From Strongylocentrotus droebachiensis (taxonomy: Eukaryota > Echinodermata > Echinoidea > Camarodonta > Strongylocentrotidae), in NCBI GenBank assembly GCA_035222895.1, contig JAVYIG010000163.1:372001-436000 (forward strand): 64,000 nt of DNA. The letters run 5' to 3'. This document shows positions 62,653-64,000 of this stretch, piece by piece. Under the pieces are notes generated by a model that was not told the origin of the DNA, searched no databases, and saw only the letters and a program-made list of their open reading frames with translations. Each line of letters opens with the position of its first letter. Position 1 is the stretch's first letter. The position numbers and the translations under genes are program-made.

Positions 62653-64000
62653 GTATGGTTTTTCAGAACATGTCTTTGTTCCTCAGTTGATCAACCTTAC
62701 GATTCAATAAAACATTATTTAGTAATTGTAATGCTCATCGATCTGCATAATAGCGACATTTTTGCATTCATGAATTTTGTTTCAAACACCAATTATTTTT
62801 TCGATCATAACGTAGAAGCAAAATTGAAAATGTTTACAACTAAAATATAGCACAATGACATGATAGGAAAATAATACCTTACTACCCAGTCATTCATCAC
62901 CCAAAAATAGAACAAGCATGGCTTTTTACAGAATAAAACTGAAAACTCTTTAAAATTTTGATTTGCATATTTCCTAACATATTATTATACATATTTGAAG
63001 TTATGAGTTTCCCTTAAATAAAACACTCCCCCTCCCTTTTCTCTTCTCTAACTTCTGGGACTTAACCCACTTCCTTCTACTTGTGAGGAGGAGTATTTTA
63101 ATCGATCAATAAATATGATAAACATATAGTAGGCGTTCAGGTGCAAAATCGCTAGGGCCCTAAAATCTTAACCCGAATATCGGCATATCAGTATTCTAAA
63201 TTGTGCATGGGAGCGAAGTTAGCGACCAACAAAATAATGTGTACCCTTATAGTGAAGCTGTAATGCGCTGTCCAAATTATAAGTGACCATTACCTGAATA
63301 TCAGGTGATGATTGCCTATATTGCAACCACAATTCCTCACTTTGTCTCACACCTACACAGGCGCGGATCCAGGATTTCTTGCCCATCTCCCCCAAAAGGT
63401 AAAATTAACGTGTTTTTACACGTTCCCCTCCCCCCTGGATCCGCCACTGCACCTACAGACAAGGCCTCGTTGTGATATGACGCGGTAAAACCGCGTCACA
63501 TTCTGTATCTTTAAACACGGCTAGCTCGAGCTATGTGAATAAGCGCAGGACCTTTGTTGCGGCAGTTACTATTCATCTACACGTACACACCCCAAAAATG
63601 GCGGGCTACCACGTTATATCTGAACAAACCTTAAACACCCAAAATATAAAACCTTCCATCATCGTTGGTAGCAGACAGAGCAATTAACAATTGCGTTAGA
63701 GGCAAGTTTGAGAAAGATGCATCAGTTAAGTTTTATAACGGAGATGTTGAGGCATGCTCCTGCCCCCTGCCCCCCCCCCCCCCTTCCCTCCCCTATCCGC
63801 CCCTCACCATACTTTGGAGCCGCCACTATAGGCAATTACATGACAGATTTGAAAGAGCATGTATTTATTTACAGATATAGCAAGAGATGACATTGTTAGA
63901 TTTAATTTGTAATTTTGTACCTTATAATATTTTCAATCTACAATTAAGAAATCATAGACATCAAAGTGCATGAGGCTAGCCGAAGGCTGTATTGGGCTAG
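62653..64000 (+). other. Intron of gene 2 to the window edge
   Basis: No further coding exon with fitting phase was found. It holds the MITE at 63358-63449 and a C-run-rich remnant at about 63760-63835 (TATCCGCCCCTC, GGAGCCGCCACTAT). Confidence 0.5.
63358..63449. mobile_element. 92-bp hAT-type MITE with exact 8-bp target duplication
   Basis: CAGGCGCGGATCCAGG and CCTGGATCCGCCACTG form inverted ends (14 of 16 match). CACCTACA flanks both sides (63350-63357 and 63450-63457). An 8-bp duplication with CAG...CTG ends is the hAT signature. Confidence 0.92.

Overview
The window is animal nuclear DNA: short exons with GT-AG borders, kilobase introns, AT-rich spacers, microsatellites, tRNA-derived SINEs, LINEs, MITEs and satellites. 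A gene built from consecutive single-exon HYR (hyalin repeat) domains suggests a marine deuterostome, most likely a sea urchin or another echinoderm. That placement is an inference from gene architecture; no species marker was found.

Left part (1-18.4 kb). A 5' gene segment (core promoter, 5' UTR and a signal-peptide exon) occurs three times in tandem. Copy A (about 1.0-7.85 kb) is split by a 4.2-kb LINE carrying a complete 1251-codon endonuclease/reverse transcriptase ORF, flanked by an 11-bp target duplication, and holds two further insertions. Copy B (about 8.7-10.7 kb) is the undisrupted one. Copy C (about 13.1-15.4 kb) has lost the start codon and splice donor. Between and after the copies lie a 51-bp purine minisatellite, a TTAAACAAC satellite, a 122-bp satellite and SINEs.

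Gene 1 (6.06 or 10.06 kb to 40.09 kb, + strand). I rebuilt it by hand from splice sites and reading phases. Twenty exons join into 1160 codons without a frame break: signal peptide, eight HYR domains, two SEA-like domains (the second with a GSVVV autoproteolysis motif), one EGF domain split over two exons, a transmembrane helix and a cytoplasmic tail of about 150 residues rich in Tyr, Pro and Arg. This is a type I surface protein that may exist as a cleaved, non-covalent heterodimer. Its introns hold an L2/CR1-type LINE remnant, several MITEs (one carrying a C2H2 zinc-finger fragment), a GGGCCCATATGGG-type satellite and simple repeats.

Spacer (42.5-58.0 kb). This is repeat-rich: tandem duplications, a SINE with an intact tRNA fold, and a decayed minus-strand tyrosine-recombinase element (gag-like segment, recombinase C-terminus, SGNH-hydrolase remnant). 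The gag-like ORF is interrupted by a 2568-bp fold-back element with a 6-bp target duplication. That element is two 428-bp palindromic units around a 1.7-kb inverted-repeat core, and one arm holds a 97-bp MITE, giving three nested insertion layers.

Gene 2 (58.08 kb to beyond 64.0 kb, + strand). Five exons splice in frame into a secreted EGF-containing protein with a 12-nt coding first exon; the gene runs off the right edge. Three dispersed repeats occur as inverted pairs far apart in the window.
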